DNA of 64,000 nucleotides from Pseudomonadota bacterium (GTDB taxonomy: Bacteria; Pseudomonadota; Gammaproteobacteria; Burkholderiales; Ferrovaceae): positions 97,322-161,321 of the forward strand of contig JAJZFH010000047.1 in the NCBI GenBank assembly GCA_021805445.1. The letters are read 5' to 3'. Shown in pieces: positions 18,896 to 30,709 of this stretch. The position numbers were made by a program, and so were the translations under genes. Every line of letters begins with the position of its first letter. The first letter of the stretch is position 1. Under the pieces are notes generated by a model that saw nothing but the letters and a program-made list of their open reading frames with translations, was not told where the DNA came from and made no database searches.

Positions 18896-20815
18896 TCAGT
18901 CGGTGGGTTCGCCTTTGGCCAGAATTTCAGCCTTCATGCGGGACACGACGACCTCCACAGGCTGTGCGCCCAGGTCTTTTCCTCCCCATAAGCGCACCGA
19001 CACCTGACCAGAGACCGCTTCCCGATCACCCATCACCAGTTGATAGGGAACCTTCTGCAAACTGTGCGACCGTATTTTATAACCGATTTTCTCATTACGC
19101 AAGTCCATCTCCACACGCACCCCTTCTGCGCGCAATCGTTGGGCCACGTTTTCCACAGAATCCCGCTGGGCTTCACTGATATTTGCCACTACGGCCTGTA
19201 CGGGCGACAACCACAAAGGCAGTGCCCCCGCATAGTGCTCGATCAAAATTCCAATGAACCGCTCCAGAGAACCCAGAATGGCGCGATGGAGCATGACGGG
19301 GGTCTGACGGCTGTTGTCGGCCGCCACAAAGGTCGCACCCAGCCGTTCCGGCATGGAAAAATCCGCCTGGATGGTGCCACACTGCCAGGTACGTCCCAGA
19401 CTGTCGCTCAAATGAAATTCGATCTTGGGACCATAGAAGGCCCCTTCCCCGGGCAAGGTTTGAAAATCCACTGCGTTGTGCTCCAGCGCAGCGCGCAGCG
19501 CATCTTCCGCCTTGTCCCAAATGGCTTCGGAGCCGACCCGTGAAGTGGGTCGGGTCGCCAGTTTGTACTGAATCTCTGTGAATCCGAAATCTGCATAGAC
19601 CCGTCGCAGCAACTGGATGAAGGCCGACACTTCTTCCAGTATCTGGTCCTCGGTGCAAAAAATATGTCCGTCATCCTGGGTGAACCCGCGCACTCGCATG
19701 ACCCCGTGCAGGGCACCGGAGGGCTCATTGCGATGGCAGGAGCCGAATTCGCCGTAACGGACGGGCAATTCCCGATAACTGCGCACCCCCTGATTAAAAA
19801 TCTGGACATGCCCTGGACAGTTCATCGGCTTGATGGCAAATTCCCGCTCTTCCGACAAGGTAGTAAACATGTTCTGATGAAAATGTCCCCAGTGCCCTGA
19901 TTTTTCCCATAGACCACGATCCAGGATCTGTGGGCAGCGCACCTCCTGGTACCCGTTCTCCCGGTAGATGCGGCGCATGTACTGCTCGATCTCCTGCCAC
20001 ACGGTCCACCCCTTGGGATGCCAGAAGATCATTCCCGGCGCTTCTTCCTGCAAGTGAAACAAGTCCAGTTCCCGTCCCAGACGCCGGTGATCGCGCCGCT
20101 CGGCTTCCGCCAGTCGATGCAGATGGGCATCCTGATCCTCGCGCGTTGCCCAGGCTGTTCCGTACACCCGAGTCAGCATTTCATTCTTCGCATCTCCCCG
20201 CCAGTACGCACCAGCCACACGGGTCAGTTTGAACACCTTGAGTTTTCCCGTGGAAGGCACGTGGGGGCCGCGACACAGATCGACGAAATTGTCCTGTCGA
20301 TAGAGGGAAATGGGCTCATCCGTGGGAATGGCCGCGATGATCTCCGCCTTGTATTTTTCTCCCGATCCCTCAAAAAACCGCACAGCCTCGGCCCGTGACA
20401 TCAGTTCCCGTCGTACGGGCAGATCGCGGCGCACGATCTCTTCCATGCGCTTTTCAATACGTTCGAGATCTTCAGGGGTAAAGGGACGCAGGTAAGAGAA
20501 ATCATAATAAAAACCGTTCTCGATCACCGGACCGATGGTCACCTGTGCTTCAGGATAGAGTTCCTTGACGGCGTGCGCCAACAGATGCGCGGTGGAATGG
20601 CGCAGGATATCCACCCCCTCCGGATCTTTTGCCGTCACCAGCGCCAGGGTGACGTCCTGTTCGATCAAGGTCGAGGTGTCCACCAGACGTCCATCCACTT
20701 TGCCGGCCAGGGCAGCCTTGGCCAGCCCGGACCCGATACTTTTGGCCACCTCAGCCACGGTCAGGGGAGTTGGGTAGGTACGATGGGAACCATCGGGCAG
20801 TTGTATAGTAATCAC
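18896..20815 (-). CDS. thrS: Threonyl-tRNA synthetase
   Basis: 639 aa from a GTG at 20815. This start was chosen because AAAGGAAA lies just upstream and the product begins [10 protein letters not shown], as in the family; an earlier TTG at 20830 would swallow that site. TGS domain (about 1-62), editing domain with [11 protein letters not shown], catalytic class II core ([21 protein letters not shown]) and C-terminal anticodon-binding domain (about 535-639). It charges tRNA-Thr and removes Ser. It stands upstream of infC in the usual order and directly after der, 11 bases away. Confidence 0.97.
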   Translation of the reverse strand: MITIQLPDGSHRTYPTPLTVAEVAKSIGSGLAKAALAGKVDGRLVDTSTLIEQDVTLALVTAKDPEGVDILRHSTAHLLAHAVKELYPEAQVTIGPVIENGFYYDFSYLRPFTPEDLERIEKRMEEIVRRDLPVRRELMSRAEAVRFFEGSGEKYKAEIIAAIPTDEPISLYRQDNFVDLCRGPHVPSTGKLKVFKLTRVAGAYWRGDAKNEMLTRVYGTAWATREDQDAHLHRLAEAERRDHRRLGRELDLFHLQEEAPGMIFWHPKGWTVWQEIEQYMRRIYRENGYQEVRCPQILDRGLWEKSGHWGHFHQNMFTTLSEEREFAIKPMNCPGHVQIFNQGVRSYRELPVRYGEFGSCHRNEPSGALHGVMRVRGFTQDDGHIFCTEDQILEEVSAFIQLLRRVYADFGFTEIQYKLATRPTSRVGSEAIWDKAEDALRAALEHNAVDFQTLPGEGAFYGPKIEFHLSDSLGRTWQCGTIQADFSMPERLGATFVAADNSRQTPVMLHRAILGSLERFIGILIEHYAGALPLWLSPVQAVVANISEAQRDSVENVAQRLRAEGVRVEMDLRNEKIGYKIRSHSLQKVPYQLVMGDREAVSGQVSVRLWGGKDLGAQPVEVVVSRMKAEILAKGEPTD

Positions 20816-20826
20816 GGAGTTTCCTT

Positions 20827-22260
20827 TCAACGTTTCCCAAACAGTTTACGTCCCCGCCGCCGTTGACGGCGCAGACTGTTTTCCTCGGACACGGTCAGGG
20901 GCTTGGGTTTGCGGTCGGCAAAGGGGTTATGTCCCTGCCGAAACTCGACCCGCAGTGGAGTCCCGCGCAATTCAAAGGCCTCCCGAAAAGTGTTTTCCAG
21001 ATAGCGGCGATAGTTGTCCTGGATATGGGCAACCGCCGATCCATGGATCACCACGATGGGCGGATTGTGCCCCCCCTGGTGGGCATAACGCAGTTTCGGA
21101 CGGAACGGGCCCGCCTTGGCAGGCTGATGCTTCTGCACCGCCGCCTGAAGCGTCCGGGTCAGACGTGGTGTGGGCAAACGTGCCATGGCAGCCTGATAGG
21201 CGGCATCCACCGCTGGCAGCAGCCCCTGGACACCCAATCCATCCAGTGCGGAAATGAACAGATGGTGGGCAAAATCGAGAAAGCCCAATTTGCGTGCAAT
21301 ATCCTGGCGCAGCATGTCACGCCGATGGGCATCGAGCCCCTCCCATTTGTTCACCGCCAATACCACCGCCCGCCCTGTGGTCAGGACATGCCCTGCAATG
21401 TGTGCATCCTGATCCGAGATGTCCTGGCGCGCATCCAGAGTCAGGACCACGACATTGGCTTCCTCGATGGACTGCATGGTCTTGAATACGGAAAACTTTT
21501 CCACGGCCTCGAACACCTTGCCCCGACGCCGTAACCCGGCCGTATCGATCAGGGTGTAAAGACGCCCGTTTTCTTCGAAATCCACCTCGATACTGTCCCG
21601 CGTCGTGCCCGGCTGGTCAAAAGCAATGACTCTCTCTTCTCCGAGCAATCGGTTGACAAGGGTCGATTTGCCCACATTGGGACGCCCCACGATGGCGATT
21701 CGTGGACGATCCGGACGTTCCTCGGAAGAAGTGGAGGATTCGGGGATCGGAATCCCCTCCAGAACCTCGTCCATGAGATCCCCGATCCCTTCGCCATGAG
21801 AAGACGAGATGGCCAGGGGGTCGCCCAGCCCCAATTCATGGAATTCGGCGGTTACCATGGCGCGCGCCATGCCTTCCACCTTGTTCACCGCCAGAGTCAC
21901 CTGTTTCCCTCTTTGGCGCAGGCGTTCGGCAATGGTGCGATCCCCGGGAGTCAACCCGCTGCGTCCATCGGTCAAAAAGATGACCCGGTCCGCCTCATCC
22001 AGTGCCTGTTCCGTCTGGCGTGCCATTTCACGCAGGATACCGTCCTTCGCCACGGGTTCGAAACCGCCGGTATCGATGACCAGATAAGGCAACTCTTCCC
22101 AGACGGCACGCCCATAGTGGCGATCCCGGGTCAAACCCGGCAGATCCGCCACCAGGGCGTCCCGGCTACGGGTCAGACGATTGAACAGGGTGGACTTGCC
22201 CACATTGGGTCGTCCCACGATAACCACGGTGGTCAGGGGGCGGAAATCAATGGGTTGCAT
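20827..22260 (-). CDS. der: Ribosome-assembly GTPase Der (EngA)
   Basis: 477 aa with two tandem GTPase domains, each with GRPNVGKST (first at about residue 16, second near 191), and a C-terminal KH-like domain followed by a basic tail ([17 protein letters not shown]). It is needed for 50S subunit maturation. The start overlaps the end of bamB by 14 bases, and bamB-der adjacency is common. Here it is followed directly by thrS. Confidence 0.97.
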   Translation of the reverse strand: MQPIDFRPLTTVVIVGRPNVGKSTLFNRLTRSRDALVADLPGLTRDRHYGRAVWEELPYLVIDTGGFEPVAKDGILREMARQTEQALDEADRVIFLTDGRSGLTPGDRTIAERLRQRGKQVTLAVNKVEGMARAMVTAEFHELGLGDPLAISSSHGEGIGDLMDEVLEGIPIPESSTSSEERPDRPRIAIVGRPNVGKSTLVNRLLGEERVIAFDQPGTTRDSIEVDFEENGRLYTLIDTAGLRRRGKVFEAVEKFSVFKTMQSIEEANVVVLTLDARQDISDQDAHIAGHVLTTGRAVVLAVNKWEGLDAHRRDMLRQDIARKLGFLDFAHHLFISALDGLGVQGLLPAVDAAYQAAMARLPTPRLTRTLQAAVQKHQPAKAGPFRPKLRYAHQGGHNPPIVVIHGSAVAHIQDNYRRYLENTFREAFELRGTPLRVEFRQGHNPFADRKPKPLTVSEENSLRRQRRRGRKLFGKR

Positions 22261-23374
22261 GGGCTGTCAACGCAAACATTTGACCTGTACGATTCACCAC
22301 CAGTACCCGTTCATTCCCCAGATAAACAGGAGCCTGAACGATGGGGGTCGTGTCGGTGGCGATTCTTCCCACCTCGACGCCATTCTCTCGATTGATGAAA
22401 TGCACCACGCCTTCCGCATCCCCCAGTACGACGTAGGAAGCCGTCACAGTCGGCGGAGACAGATAACGTCCCTCGAGATCGCTCATTTTCCACATCACTC
22501 CTCCGGAACTGCGATCCAGCGCCATGACATCGGATTTGGCCGTGGTCAGCACCAACTGGGAACCCGCTTCGACCAAGGGGCCCAAAGCATCCACATCACG
22601 GGACCAGACCATTTGGCCATGTTCACTGTCCAGACACGCAGCCCGTCCTTGATAACTGGCCGTACACACCATACCGTCTCCCACCAGGGGGTCGCCCAAC
22701 ACATCATTCATTCGTTCCAACTCCGTTGCACCGTGCGGTGAAGAAACCAACGACTCCCATTGAATGGTGCCATCGGACAGGTTCAGAGACATCAGTTTTC
22801 CTCCCGGCATACTGACCAGCGCCACGCCATGCCCCAGGGTCATCCCGCCCACCCCCCGCAAAACCAGAGCCGGCATGGGGCGCGCTTGCGTCCACAAGAC
22901 CTTGCCCTCCGCTTCACTCAGTCCCATCACTTTGCCTTCCGCCGTCCGCACCACCACGATACCATCAGCACCTTGCGGTGCCGCCAGCAATTCACTGGAA
23001 ATGGAGGTGCGCCACAAAAACTGCCCTGTTGGCAACCAGGCCAGCACTTCTCCTTTCTTGTTGCCCAGCAATATCTCGTGCTCCCCCACGCCAATACCCG
23101 CCGCAAAGAATTCTCCGGTTTTCAGATCCCACTTGGTCTTCCCGGTATCCGGGTCCACGGCCCTCAATTCGCCCTTCTCTCCGGCAACATAGAGCAAGTG
23201 GTCGTGCAGGAGTGGCACCAGAAAGCCCTCTTCGGTCTCGCCCAGAGAAAGTTTCCAGTCGACCTCCACCGCCACCGTGGGTTTCAGAAGCGGCATGGGG
23301 GCGATGGGCAACTTGTCTGCACATCCCGCGCCCAAAGCAGCCAGGGCAATGCCCAGCCATTGGATTTTCTTCAT
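22247..23374 (-). CDS. bamB: Outer-membrane assembly lipoprotein BamB (beta-propeller)
   Basis: 375 aa from the ATG at 23374 ([18 protein letters not shown]). A short lipoprotein signal ends at Cys18, though Gly rather than Leu occupies the -3 position, a weak lipobox. The rest is PQQ-like propeller repeats ([52 protein letters not shown]). It helps the BAM complex insert outer-membrane barrels. The ATG overlaps the yfgM stop as ATGA. Confidence 0.95.
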   Translation of the reverse strand: MKKIQWLGIALAALGAGCADKLPIAPMPLLKPTVAVEVDWKLSLGETEEGFLVPLLHDHLLYVAGEKGELRAVDPDTGKTKWDLKTGEFFAAGIGVGEHEILLGNKKGEVLAWLPTGQFLWRTSISSELLAAPQGADGIVVVRTAEGKVMGLSEAEGKVLWTQARPMPALVLRGVGGMTLGHGVALVSMPGGKLMSLNLSDGTIQWESLVSSPHGATELERMNDVLGDPLVGDGMVCTASYQGRAACLDSEHGQMVWSRDVDALGPLVEAGSQLVLTTAKSDVMALDRSSGGVMWKMSDLEGRYLSPPTVTASYVVLGDAEGVVHFINRENGVEVGRIATDTTPIVQAPVYLGNERVLVVNRTGQMFALTAHATH

Positions 23375-24003
23375 CGTCCCCCTCCCAGGGCTTCCCATTT
23401 GTTTTGTGCCAGTTGATGCAATGCATCCATCGGCTGCGATTTTTCCATGGCGCTCCGGTAGGCCGCGCGGGCCTCGGCCAAACGATTCAGTGCCAACAGG
23501 ATATCACCGCGCAAATCCAGCGTCAGGGCAGCAAAGTCCGGCGCGTGATTATCATCCAATAACCGCAGGGCTTGCTCGAACTTTTTCTGATCCGCCAGCA
23601 GACCCGCCAGACGCAAACGTGCAAGGTCGACCAATGCCGGTTCCTGGGAATGCTGGATGACCCATTCCAACTCCCCCTGAGCGTTCCCTTCATCGCCATG
23701 GGCATGGCAAATCGCCGCCGCAATCAAGGCGCCCCGGGTGGCCAGGGCGCTGTCGGGCTGCTGGGACTGCAATGCGCGGGCGGCTCCCAGAGTGGGCGTA
23801 ACCGCTCCCGTGCGGGCCGCCACCCGTACGGCTTCAAAAGCACGTCCGGCTTCTGCTGCCTGCCGTTGTCCATACCAGAGCCAACCGTTGTATCCCCCGA
23901 CTCCCAGCAGGGCTGCCACAGCCCCTCCCATCACCCACTTGCCATACTGACGCCACCAGGCTTTCAGGGAATCGATTTGTTCCTGTTCTTCGAGATCGTA
24001 CAT
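23371..24003 (-). CDS. yfgM: YfgM-like membrane-anchored TPR protein (ancillary SecYEG/periplasmic chaperone subunit)
   Basis: 210 aa. The start at 24003 gives MYDLEEQEQIDSLKAWWRQYG, the family's usual N-terminus, followed by one transmembrane segment (about 25-44) and a periplasmic TPR-like region. E. coli YfgM links the Sec translocon with periplasmic chaperones. It lies between hisS and bamB, the conserved position. An open frame extends upstream of 24003 but overlaps hisS without family similarity. Confidence 0.9.
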   Translation of the reverse strand: MYDLEEQEQIDSLKAWWRQYGKWVMGGAVAALLGVGGYNGWLWYGQRQAAEAGRAFEAVRVAARTGAVTPTLGAARALQSQQPDSALATRGALIAAAICHAHGDEGNAQGELEWVIQHSQEPALVDLARLRLAGLLADQKKFEQALRLLDDNHAPDFAALTLDLRGDILLALNRLAEARAAYRSAMEKSQPMDALHQLAQNKWEALGGGR

Positions 24004-24007
24004 GAGT

Positions 24008-25276
24008 TCACTCACTTGACTTGATTTGTTGGATCGCTTCCATGACATCCAGTGTCGACTGGGTCCCCTGACCACGCAGCGGCTTGAGCGAAACCTTCTG
24101 GTGCGCTGCCTCCTCTTCGCCCAGAATGATGGCCCAACCCGCACCGCTGGCGTCGGCACGTTTGATCTGGGATTTGAAATTTCCTCCGCCCGCATGAAAG
24201 TACACGTCCAGCCCGGAGGAACGTAACGTCTCTGCCACGCGCAGAGCCCAGGCTTCCTGACGCTGGTGCATGACATACACCTCAGGATGAACGCTGAACC
24301 GTTGCGCCCAATGCGGTTGCTGTTCCAGCAACGCCAGGAGCCGCTCCATTCCAAGGGCGAAACCACACGCCGGGGCGGGTTTCCCGCCCAACTGCTCCAG
24401 CAGTCCGTCGTACCGTCCACCGCCACAAATGGTGCTCTGTGCGCCCAGCAAGGGAGTCATCCATTCAAACACCGTGGCATTGTAATAGTCCAACCCGCGC
24501 ACCAGGCGGGTATCGATCTGGTACGCCACGCCATTCTGCTGCAACAACCCCTGTAATGTCTCGAAATGGATGCGGGACTCCTCGTCCAGATCGTCCATGA
24601 GACGGGGGGCCTTCTCGATCAAGTCGGTCATGGCCGGGTTCTTGCTGTCCAGGATACGCAAGGGATTGGTGACGAGACGGCGCCGTGAATCTTCATCCAA
24701 CCGGTCCATGTGGGCGGAAAAATACGCCTGCAGACGCGTGCGATGACGGGCCCGGGTGGCACTGGAACCGATGGTATTGAGATGCAGGGAAACGTCGCTC
24801 AACCCCAGACGCTGCCATAGTCTGGCGGTCATGAGGATCAGTTCCGCGTCCACCTCCGGACCGGCAAAGCCCATCGCTTCCACACCACATTGGTGAAATT
24901 GCCGGTAGCGTCCTTTCTGGGGACGTTCATGGCGAAACATGGGTCCCATGTACCACAGTCGTTGAGGTCCGTCGTACAACAGATGATGTTGTATGGCCAG
25001 TCGGGCACAGGAAGCCGTTCCTTCGGGCCGCAAGGTCAAGGCCTCCCCGTTGAGGGAATCCACGAAACTGTACATCTCTTTTTCCACGATATCCGTCGCC
25101 GTCCCAATGGAACGAACGAACAGACCAGTGGGTTCCACCACAGGAAACCGGACTTCCCGATAAGCATACGCACGCAGCCACTGGCGAATTTCTTCCTCGA
25201 GAAATGCCCACTGCTCGCTCGCTCCGGGGACCACGTCGTTCATCCCCCGGACCGCCTGAAACTGTTCGGCTTTCAT
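24008..25276 (-). CDS. hisS: Histidyl-tRNA synthetase
   Basis: 422 aa, class II synthetase. [18 protein letters not shown] at the start, motif 2 in [20 protein letters not shown], the histidine-binding loop [15 protein letters not shown], and a C-terminal anticodon-binding domain (about 325-420). It charges tRNA-His. The ATG at 25276 overlaps the ispG stop as ATGA, indicating translational coupling, so the longer open frame upstream is not used. Confidence 0.97.
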   Translation of the reverse strand: MKAEQFQAVRGMNDVVPGASEQWAFLEEEIRQWLRAYAYREVRFPVVEPTGLFVRSIGTATDIVEKEMYSFVDSLNGEALTLRPEGTASCARLAIQHHLLYDGPQRLWYMGPMFRHERPQKGRYRQFHQCGVEAMGFAGPEVDAELILMTARLWQRLGLSDVSLHLNTIGSSATRARHRTRLQAYFSAHMDRLDEDSRRRLVTNPLRILDSKNPAMTDLIEKAPRLMDDLDEESRIHFETLQGLLQQNGVAYQIDTRLVRGLDYYNATVFEWMTPLLGAQSTICGGGRYDGLLEQLGGKPAPACGFALGMERLLALLEQQPHWAQRFSVHPEVYVMHQRQEAWALRVAETLRSSGLDVYFHAGGGNFKSQIKRADASGAGWAIILGEEEAAHQKVSLKPLRGQGTQSTLDVMEAIQQIKSSE

Positions 25277-26514
25277 ATTCCCACTCCGTAGCGCCGGGCC
25301 ACATAAGTTTCCACCAGCGCTTGAAACTCTTCCGCAATCCGCTCGCCCTTGAGGGTCACGGTCTTTTCTCCGTCCACATAGACGGGGGCCACCGGACGCT
25401 CGCCCGAACCGGGGAGGCTGATACCGATGTTGGCCAACTTGCTCTCGCCGGGGCCATTGACCACACATCCCATCACCGCCACCTGCAGATGCTCCACTCC
25501 GGGATATCGATGCCGCCAGAGAGGCATTTGACGGCGCAGGTACTCCTCGATTTGTTGAGCCAGGGACTGGAAATAGGTGCTGGTAGTCCGTCCACATCCG
25601 GGACAGGCCGTCACCTGCGGCGTAAAGGCGCGCAGCCCCTGAGTCTGAAGGATTTCCTGGGCTACCCGTACTTCCAGGGTACGGTCGCCGCCGGGCTCCG
25701 GCGTCAAGGATACCCTGAGGGTATCCCCGATCCCTTCCTGCAGCAGCACGGCAAGCGCCGCAGTGGACGCCACGATCCCCTTGCTCCCCATGCCGGCTTC
25801 CGTCAAACCGAGATGCAGCGGGTAGTCACAGCGTCGGGCCAGATCTCGATAAACGGCGATCAGATCCTGCACCCCACTCACTTTGCAGGAGAGGAGAATA
25901 CGCTCCCGTGCCAACCCCCAGGCCACCGCCTGCTCGGCACTTTCCAGCGCCGAGGCCACCAGCGCCTGGCGCATGACCCAGGAAACCGGGTGTGGCTCGG
26001 CCAAACGGGCATTTTCATCCATGCAACGCGCCATGACCTGAGGGTCCAGGCTACCCCAGTTCACGCCGATCCGAATCGGTTTATCGTAGGTCCGCGCAAG
26101 TTCGATCAAACGGGCAAACTGTTCGTCGCGCCGGGAACCCTGCCCGACATTGCCGGGATTGATGCGGTATTTGTCCAGTGCCCGGGCACAGTCGGGAAAC
26201 TCGCTCAACAGTTTATGTCCGTTGAAGTGAAAATCGCCCGCCAGAGGAACGGCATACCCGGACCGGTCGAGGGCCTGGCGCAATTCGGGGATCCGGCGAG
26301 CGGCTTCTGCCGTATTCACGGTCACCCGCACCAATTCCGAACCCGCCTGCGCCAATGCCTGAATCTGGTGGAGGGTCGCCTCGAAATCCGCAGTATCGGT
26401 ATTGGTCATGGATTGCACGACGATGGGCGCATCCCCACCGACCCATAGATGACCCACCCGGACCGGACGAGAATGACGGCGCTGGATGCCGCCTTCCTGC
26501 AGACTGCCGCTCAT
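25273..26514 (-). CDS. ispG: (E)-4-hydroxy-3-methylbut-2-enyl-diphosphate synthase
   Basis: 413 aa. An N-terminal TIM barrel ([33 protein letters not shown]) and a C-terminal [4Fe-4S] domain with CPGCGRT and CVVNGPGES. It makes HMBPP from MEcPP in the MEP isoprenoid route; ispD and ispF of the same route are at 57201-58356. It needs reduced ferredoxin or flavodoxin. The start overlaps the rodZ-like stop as ATGA. Confidence 0.97.
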   Translation of the reverse strand: MSGSLQEGGIQRRHSRPVRVGHLWVGGDAPIVVQSMTNTDTADFEATLHQIQALAQAGSELVRVTVNTAEAARRIPELRQALDRSGYAVPLAGDFHFNGHKLLSEFPDCARALDKYRINPGNVGQGSRRDEQFARLIELARTYDKPIRIGVNWGSLDPQVMARCMDENARLAEPHPVSWVMRQALVASALESAEQAVAWGLARERILLSCKVSGVQDLIAVYRDLARRCDYPLHLGLTEAGMGSKGIVASTAALAVLLQEGIGDTLRVSLTPEPGGDRTLEVRVAQEILQTQGLRAFTPQVTACPGCGRTTSTYFQSLAQQIEEYLRRQMPLWRHRYPGVEHLQVAVMGCVVNGPGESKLANIGISLPGSGERPVAPVYVDGEKTVTLKGERIAEEFQALVETYVARRYGVGI

Positions 26515-27164
26515 GGCTGCCTCGTCACCGATCCCTGCGGGGGCACGGCCAGAACGGCGGACGACAAGGGAATCCTGTTTTCTTCAGGGGGCTTACCGCC
26601 AGGAAGGATTTGCACCGGTTCTGTCTGAACGGGCGCGGGCTCCAGAGGAGGAAGCGCATTGGAAAACGAGGATCGTGGGGATGCCGTATGCACCAGGGTC
26701 ATCACTTCCGGGGGGTTCTTTCCCGAAAAAACGCCGGTTTGCCAACCCACCATGCCGGCCGTCCCCAGGATGACCACGATCAGCAGCATGCCCGCCGAGA
26801 ACGCGCGCGGCACCTGTTTCCAAAGAGTCGAAAACTCCTGACCCCAGGACCGATGTTTCCTGGGCAGAATGGGCACGGAAAGCAGCGGCGTGAGATGCGG
26901 GGGGCGTGCATCCTGTCGTTCCTGCTCGAGTTGGGCCAGCAAGGCTTCGGGAGATTCTCCCAACTGACGGGCATAAGTACGCACCAGGGCACGCACGAAC
27001 ATGATGTCGGGCAAGGCGTCAAAGTCCCCCGCTTCCAGCAACTGCAACTGGTGCGAGGAAAAACGCAATCGTTGAACCATATCCTGAAGTGTGAGCCCCT
27101 CCCGCTCGCGCAATGCGATGAGGCGTCGCCCTACGTTGAAGGGCTCGCCGGTTTCCTCATTCAT
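26511..27164 (-). CDS. rodZ: RodZ-like membrane helix-turn-helix protein, short form
   Basis: 217 aa. A cytoplasmic HTH of the RodZ type (about 10-85: [20 protein letters not shown], then [16 protein letters not shown]), a basic linker, one membrane segment (about 121-142) and a Pro-rich periplasmic tail of about 70 residues. E. coli RodZ is 337 aa and ends in a beta-sheet domain that is missing here. RodZ links MreB to the cell-wall elongation machinery. Its place between rlmN and ispG is conserved. The HTH residue pattern is intact, so the cytoplasmic role could persist. Confidence 0.85.
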   Translation of the reverse strand: MNEETGEPFNVGRRLIALREREGLTLQDMVQRLRFSSHQLQLLEAGDFDALPDIMFVRALVRTYARQLGESPEALLAQLEQERQDARPPHLTPLLSVPILPRKHRSWGQEFSTLWKQVPRAFSAGMLLIVVILGTAGMVGWQTGVFSGKNPPEVMTLVHTASPRSSFSNALPPLEPAPVQTEPVQILPGGKPPEENRIPLSSAVLAVPPQGSVTRQP

Positions 27165-28243
27165 ATCCGTTCTTCCTCGCGTTTCTCGTGCCGCCGACTG
27201 CGATCAACCACTTTTCCTGCCAGTTGACCACAGGCGGCATCGATGTCATCCCCACGCGTCCTGCGCACCGTCACGATCAGTCCCGCAGCCATGAGAATGT
27301 CACGAAAACGGGAAACTCTTTCCGGTAAAGATCGTCGATAATCGGACCCAGGAAAGGGGTTGAAAGGAATCAGATTGAACTTGCAGGGGATGTCTCGTAC
27401 GCAATCGATCAATTGCCGCGCCTGCAGGTCAGAATCGTTGACCCCGGCCAGCATCACATATTCGAAGGTAATGAAATCACGGGGCGCCGTCTTCAGATAG
27501 CGCCGACATGCCGCCATCAAGGCGGCCAGGGGATATTTCCGGTTGATCGGCACCAACCGGTTGCGCAACTCGTCGGTGGGCGCATGCAGGGAAACCGCCA
27601 GAGCCACCGGGATGCGTTCTCCCAAACGGTCCAGGGCCGGAATCACGCCCGAGGTGGACAACGTCACACGGCGCCGTGACAGCCCATAGCCAAAATCATC
27701 CAGCAAAATATCCAGGGCCATCACGACCGCATCATAATTGAGCAAAGGCTCGCCCATGCCCATCAGAACGACATTGCTGATGACCCGCTCATTCGAGTGA
27801 TTGGCGCCCAACGCCTGGTTGGCCCACCAAACCTGCCCAATGATCTCGGCCGTCGTCAGGTTACGATTGAACCCTTGCTGCCCGGTAGAACAGAAAGAGC
27901 ATTCAAGGGCACAGCCCACTTGAGAGGAGATGCACAGTGTCCCCCGATGGGCTTCAGGAATGAAAACCGTTTCGATGGCATTCCCGGGCCCCAGGGAGAG
28001 AACCCATTTGCGCGTCCCATCCGCGGCGGTGTGCTCGGAAACCAGGGCGGGCACCTCCACATGGGCATGTTCTGCCAAACGTTGACGGGCTGTTTTGGAC
28101 AGATCGGTCATTTGACTGAAATCCGCCACGCCTTCCTGATGAATCCAGCGCATCACCTGCCGGGCACGAAAAGGCTTCTCACCCAATCCTGTCAAAAACT
28201 GGGTGAGCTCAGCGCGATTCAAGCCCAACAGATTGAGGGTCAT
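27161..28243 (-). CDS. rlmN: Dual-specificity 23S rRNA (A2503) / tRNA (A37) methyltransferase
   Basis: 360 aa radical-SAM enzyme. The cluster motif CALECSFC gives Cys111, Cys115 and Cys118, and the SAM region has GMGEPLLN. It methylates C2 of A2503 in 23S rRNA and of A37 in some tRNAs. Its stop overlaps the rodZ start as ATGA. ndk lies 11 bases upstream, the normal order. Confidence 0.97.
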   Translation of the reverse strand: MTLNLLGLNRAELTQFLTGLGEKPFRARQVMRWIHQEGVADFSQMTDLSKTARQRLAEHAHVEVPALVSEHTAADGTRKWVLSLGPGNAIETVFIPEAHRGTLCISSQVGCALECSFCSTGQQGFNRNLTTAEIIGQVWWANQALGANHSNERVISNVVLMGMGEPLLNYDAVVMALDILLDDFGYGLSRRRVTLSTSGVIPALDRLGERIPVALAVSLHAPTDELRNRLVPINRKYPLAALMAACRRYLKTAPRDFITFEYVMLAGVNDSDLQARQLIDCVRDIPCKFNLIPFNPFPGSDYRRSLPERVSRFRDILMAAGLIVTVRRTRGDDIDAACGQLAGKVVDRSRRHEKREEERI

Positions 28244-28254
28244 CGTTCATCAAA

Positions 28255-28680
28255 TCAACGGGAATGAATCTGGGATGCCGGGAAAAAGTAAGCGATTTCC
28301 ACCGCCGCCGTCTCCGCACCATCAGAACCATGGACCGCATTGGCGTCGATGCTTTCGGCAAAGTCCGCACGAATCGTGCCTGGAGCCGCTTTTTTGGGAT
28401 CGGTGGCGCCCAGCAGATCACGATGCTTGAGGATCGCGTTCTCCCCTTCCAATACCTGAATCATCACCGGCCCCGAGGTCATGAACGCAACCAGATCCTT
28501 GAAAAAAGGACGTTCGCGGTGGACGGCATAAAAGCCCTCGGCTTCACTTTGGGACAGCCAAGCCATGCGGGCGGCAATCACCTTGAGACCGGCCTTTTCA
28601 AAGCGCGAGTAAATTTCACCGATCACGTTCTTGGCAACGGCATCCGGTTTCAGAATGGACAAGGTTCTCTCGAGGGACAT
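28255..28680 (-). CDS. ndk: Nucleoside diphosphate kinase
   Basis: 141 aa from the ATG at 28680 ([15 protein letters not shown]); an earlier Met at 28695 would add five residues not typical of the family. The phosphorylated histidine is His117 in NAVHGSD, and the nucleotide-binding [15 protein letters not shown] is intact. It balances NTP and dNTP pools by ping-pong phosphate transfer. First gene of the run reaching rlmN and beyond. Confidence 0.98.
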   Translation of the reverse strand: MSLERTLSILKPDAVAKNVIGEIYSRFEKAGLKVIAARMAWLSQSEAEGFYAVHRERPFFKDLVAFMTSGPVMIQVLEGENAILKHRDLLGATDPKKAAPGTIRADFAESIDANAVHGSDGAETAAVEIAYFFPASQIHSR

Positions 28681-28770
28681 GCGGGGGGACTCCAAAATAA
28701 AGTATAGGGTAAAATCCCTCCCATTCTATCATGGCCTCAAAGAAAACGCAGCCCGTCCTCCCGGACGGAT

Positions 28771-29763
28771 TCAGGAGGGATCTTGCCCGCCCGGCGGCGA
28801 AATTTTCCAGTACCCCCGATGCCGCACCAACGTCCAACCCGCCCAACGAACTTCCGGGTGGTGGTCCGGACGTGCCTTTCCCTGGCGCAGAATCTCCTGC
28901 AAACGCCGTTCCGAGCAGGCCGGTGCCCCCTGTTGCCGAATCCACCAGCGCAGGAGATGGAGCGCGCGCGCATCCGCCAAGGCGTGCAAGGCCGCGACTT
29001 TCAAACCCCGTTCATCGGAAACCTGCTGCCAATCCTGAGCAGACAGGTCATCGAGGACTGCCTGCGCCTGCGCCAGATGGCGCGCACTCCGGCTCAGCGT
29101 GGCGCGCCATGCCGGAAAAGCCTCGTCCAGCAAGGGCCCCACACGCTGGCGCAAAAAATTCCGCGCATGACGGGGATCCCGATTGGAGGGGTCCTCGACC
29201 CAGACCAACCCCCGTGCCACGGCATAACATTGCAAGGATGCGCGCGAAAACTCCAACAGAGGGCGAACCAGGCTCGGTCCGCCCGGCGCCAGCAAACGCT
29301 GCGGGGGCATGGCCTGCAGACCTGGCAACCCCGCACCGCGCAACAACTGCAACAATACGGTTTCCGCCTGATCGTCCTGATGGTGCGCCAGCGCCACCCA
29401 CTCCGCCGCCTGACGGGCAAAGACTTCGTAACGCCGGGCACGAGCCACCGCTTCCAGACTTTCGCCCCCCTTCCGGGTCACCGCCACGACAAATTCCGCG
29501 CAGGGGATCTGCCACTGTCGGCATAACCGCGCACAGAACGCCGCCCAGTCATCGGCCGCAGATTGAAGTCGATGATTGACATGCACCGCACTCAAACGAA
29601 AGTCCAGGTCGGACTGGAGCCCACACAGCACGTGCAGCAATACGACCGAATCCAGTCCGCCACTCAGGGCCACCACCAGACGCTGACCCGGTTGCAGGAA
29701 CCCGGTCAGGTGTCGGGATACCTGCCGGGACAGGAGATCAGTGATTTTCCTTGAACTTTCCAT
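28771..29763 (-). CDS. tilS: tRNA(Ile)-lysidine synthase, short form
   Basis: 330 aa from the ATG at 29763, which lies inside the last codons of accA (26-base overlap). The PP-loop is SGGLDS (34-39), with VNHRLQ and [20 protein letters not shown] following. It modifies C34 of tRNA-Ile(CAU) to lysidine so that AUA is read. E. coli TilS is 432 aa; the extra C-terminal domain is absent here, as in compact forms such as that of Aquifex. The accA-tilS pair is conserved in many proteobacteria. An upstream open frame to 29802 is accA shadow. Confidence 0.93.
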   Translation of the reverse strand: MESSRKITDLLSRQVSRHLTGFLQPGQRLVVALSGGLDSVVLLHVLCGLQSDLDFRLSAVHVNHRLQSAADDWAAFCARLCRQWQIPCAEFVVAVTRKGGESLEAVARARRYEVFARQAAEWVALAHHQDDQAETVLLQLLRGAGLPGLQAMPPQRLLAPGGPSLVRPLLEFSRASLQCYAVARGLVWVEDPSNRDPRHARNFLRQRVGPLLDEAFPAWRATLSRSARHLAQAQAVLDDLSAQDWQQVSDERGLKVAALHALADARALHLLRWWIRQQGAPACSERRLQEILRQGKARPDHHPEVRWAGWTLVRHRGYWKISPPGGQDPS

Positions 29764-30700
29764 ACCCCATGAGACGGTCATAACGTCGCGCCAACAATTC
29801 ATCCAGGGTCAAGGCATCCAGGGATTTCAAGGTATCCTGCAGGGCACGACGCAGGTTCTGCATCATGGTCACCGGGTCCCGATGCGCGCCCCCAAGCGGT
29901 TCTGCAACCACTTTGTCCACCAGACCCAGCGACTTCAGACGAGCGGAAGTAATGCCCAGGGCTTCCGCCGCATCGCTGGTTTTTTCAGACGTTTTCCAAA
30001 GGATGGCAGCACAGCCCTCTGGGGAGATCACCGAATAGATCCCATACTGGAGCATCAGGGTGGCATCGCCCACCCCCACCGCCAGTGCGCCGCCCGACCC
30101 CCCTTCTCCAATCACCGTACAGAGGATGGGCGTTTGCAGGGCTGCCATTTCCAGCAAATTGCGCCCAATGGCCTCCGACTGTCCCCGTTCCTCGGCACCG
30201 ATTCCCGGATAGGCACCGGGCGTATCGATGAAGGTAAAAATCGGCAGGTGGAACTTCTCGGCCAGGCGCATCAGACGCAGAGCCTTCCGGTAACCTTCCG
30301 GACGTGCCTGCCCAAAATTCCGGTAGATACGGTCCTTGGTATCGCGCCCCTTTTGATGGCCAATCACCACGACCGGACGTTCACCAAAACGAGCCACCCC
30401 GCAGACGATCGCCGGATCATCGGAAAAACTCCGGTCGCCATGTAATTCTTCAAACCCCGTAAACAGCGCCTCGATGTAGTCCAGGGTATAGGGGCGCTGG
30501 CTATGACGGGCCACCTGGGCCACCTGCCAGGCCTTGAGACCCGCGTAGATATCCTTGGTCAGGGTCTGACTCTTTTTTTGCAACCGTTCGATTTCCTGGG
30601 AGATATCCACCGCCGAATCTTCCTGCATGAAACGCAGTTCCTCGATTTTGGCTTCCAATTCTCCAATGGGTTGTTCAAATTCCAGAAATACCGTTTTCAT
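29738..30700 (-). CDS. accA: Acetyl-CoA carboxylase carboxyltransferase, alpha subunit
   Basis: 320 aa, typical length. [22 protein letters not shown] opens the protein; [45 protein letters not shown] and [10 protein letters not shown] are conserved. With AccD it transfers CO2 from biotin to acetyl-CoA to make malonyl-CoA, the first step of fatty acid synthesis. Its stop lies inside the tilS start region. Confidence 0.98.
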   Translation of the reverse strand: MKTVFLEFEQPIGELEAKIEELRFMQEDSAVDISQEIERLQKKSQTLTKDIYAGLKAWQVAQVARHSQRPYTLDYIEALFTGFEELHGDRSFSDDPAIVCGVARFGERPVVVIGHQKGRDTKDRIYRNFGQARPEGYRKALRLMRLAEKFHLPIFTFIDTPGAYPGIGAEERGQSEAIGRNLLEMAALQTPILCTVIGEGGSGGALAVGVGDATLMLQYGIYSVISPEGCAAILWKTSEKTSDAAEALGITSARLKSLGLVDKVVAEPLGGAHRDPVTMMQNLRRALQDTLKSLDALTLDELLARRYDRLMGYGKFKENH

Positions 30701-30709
30701 TGCCCGTCC

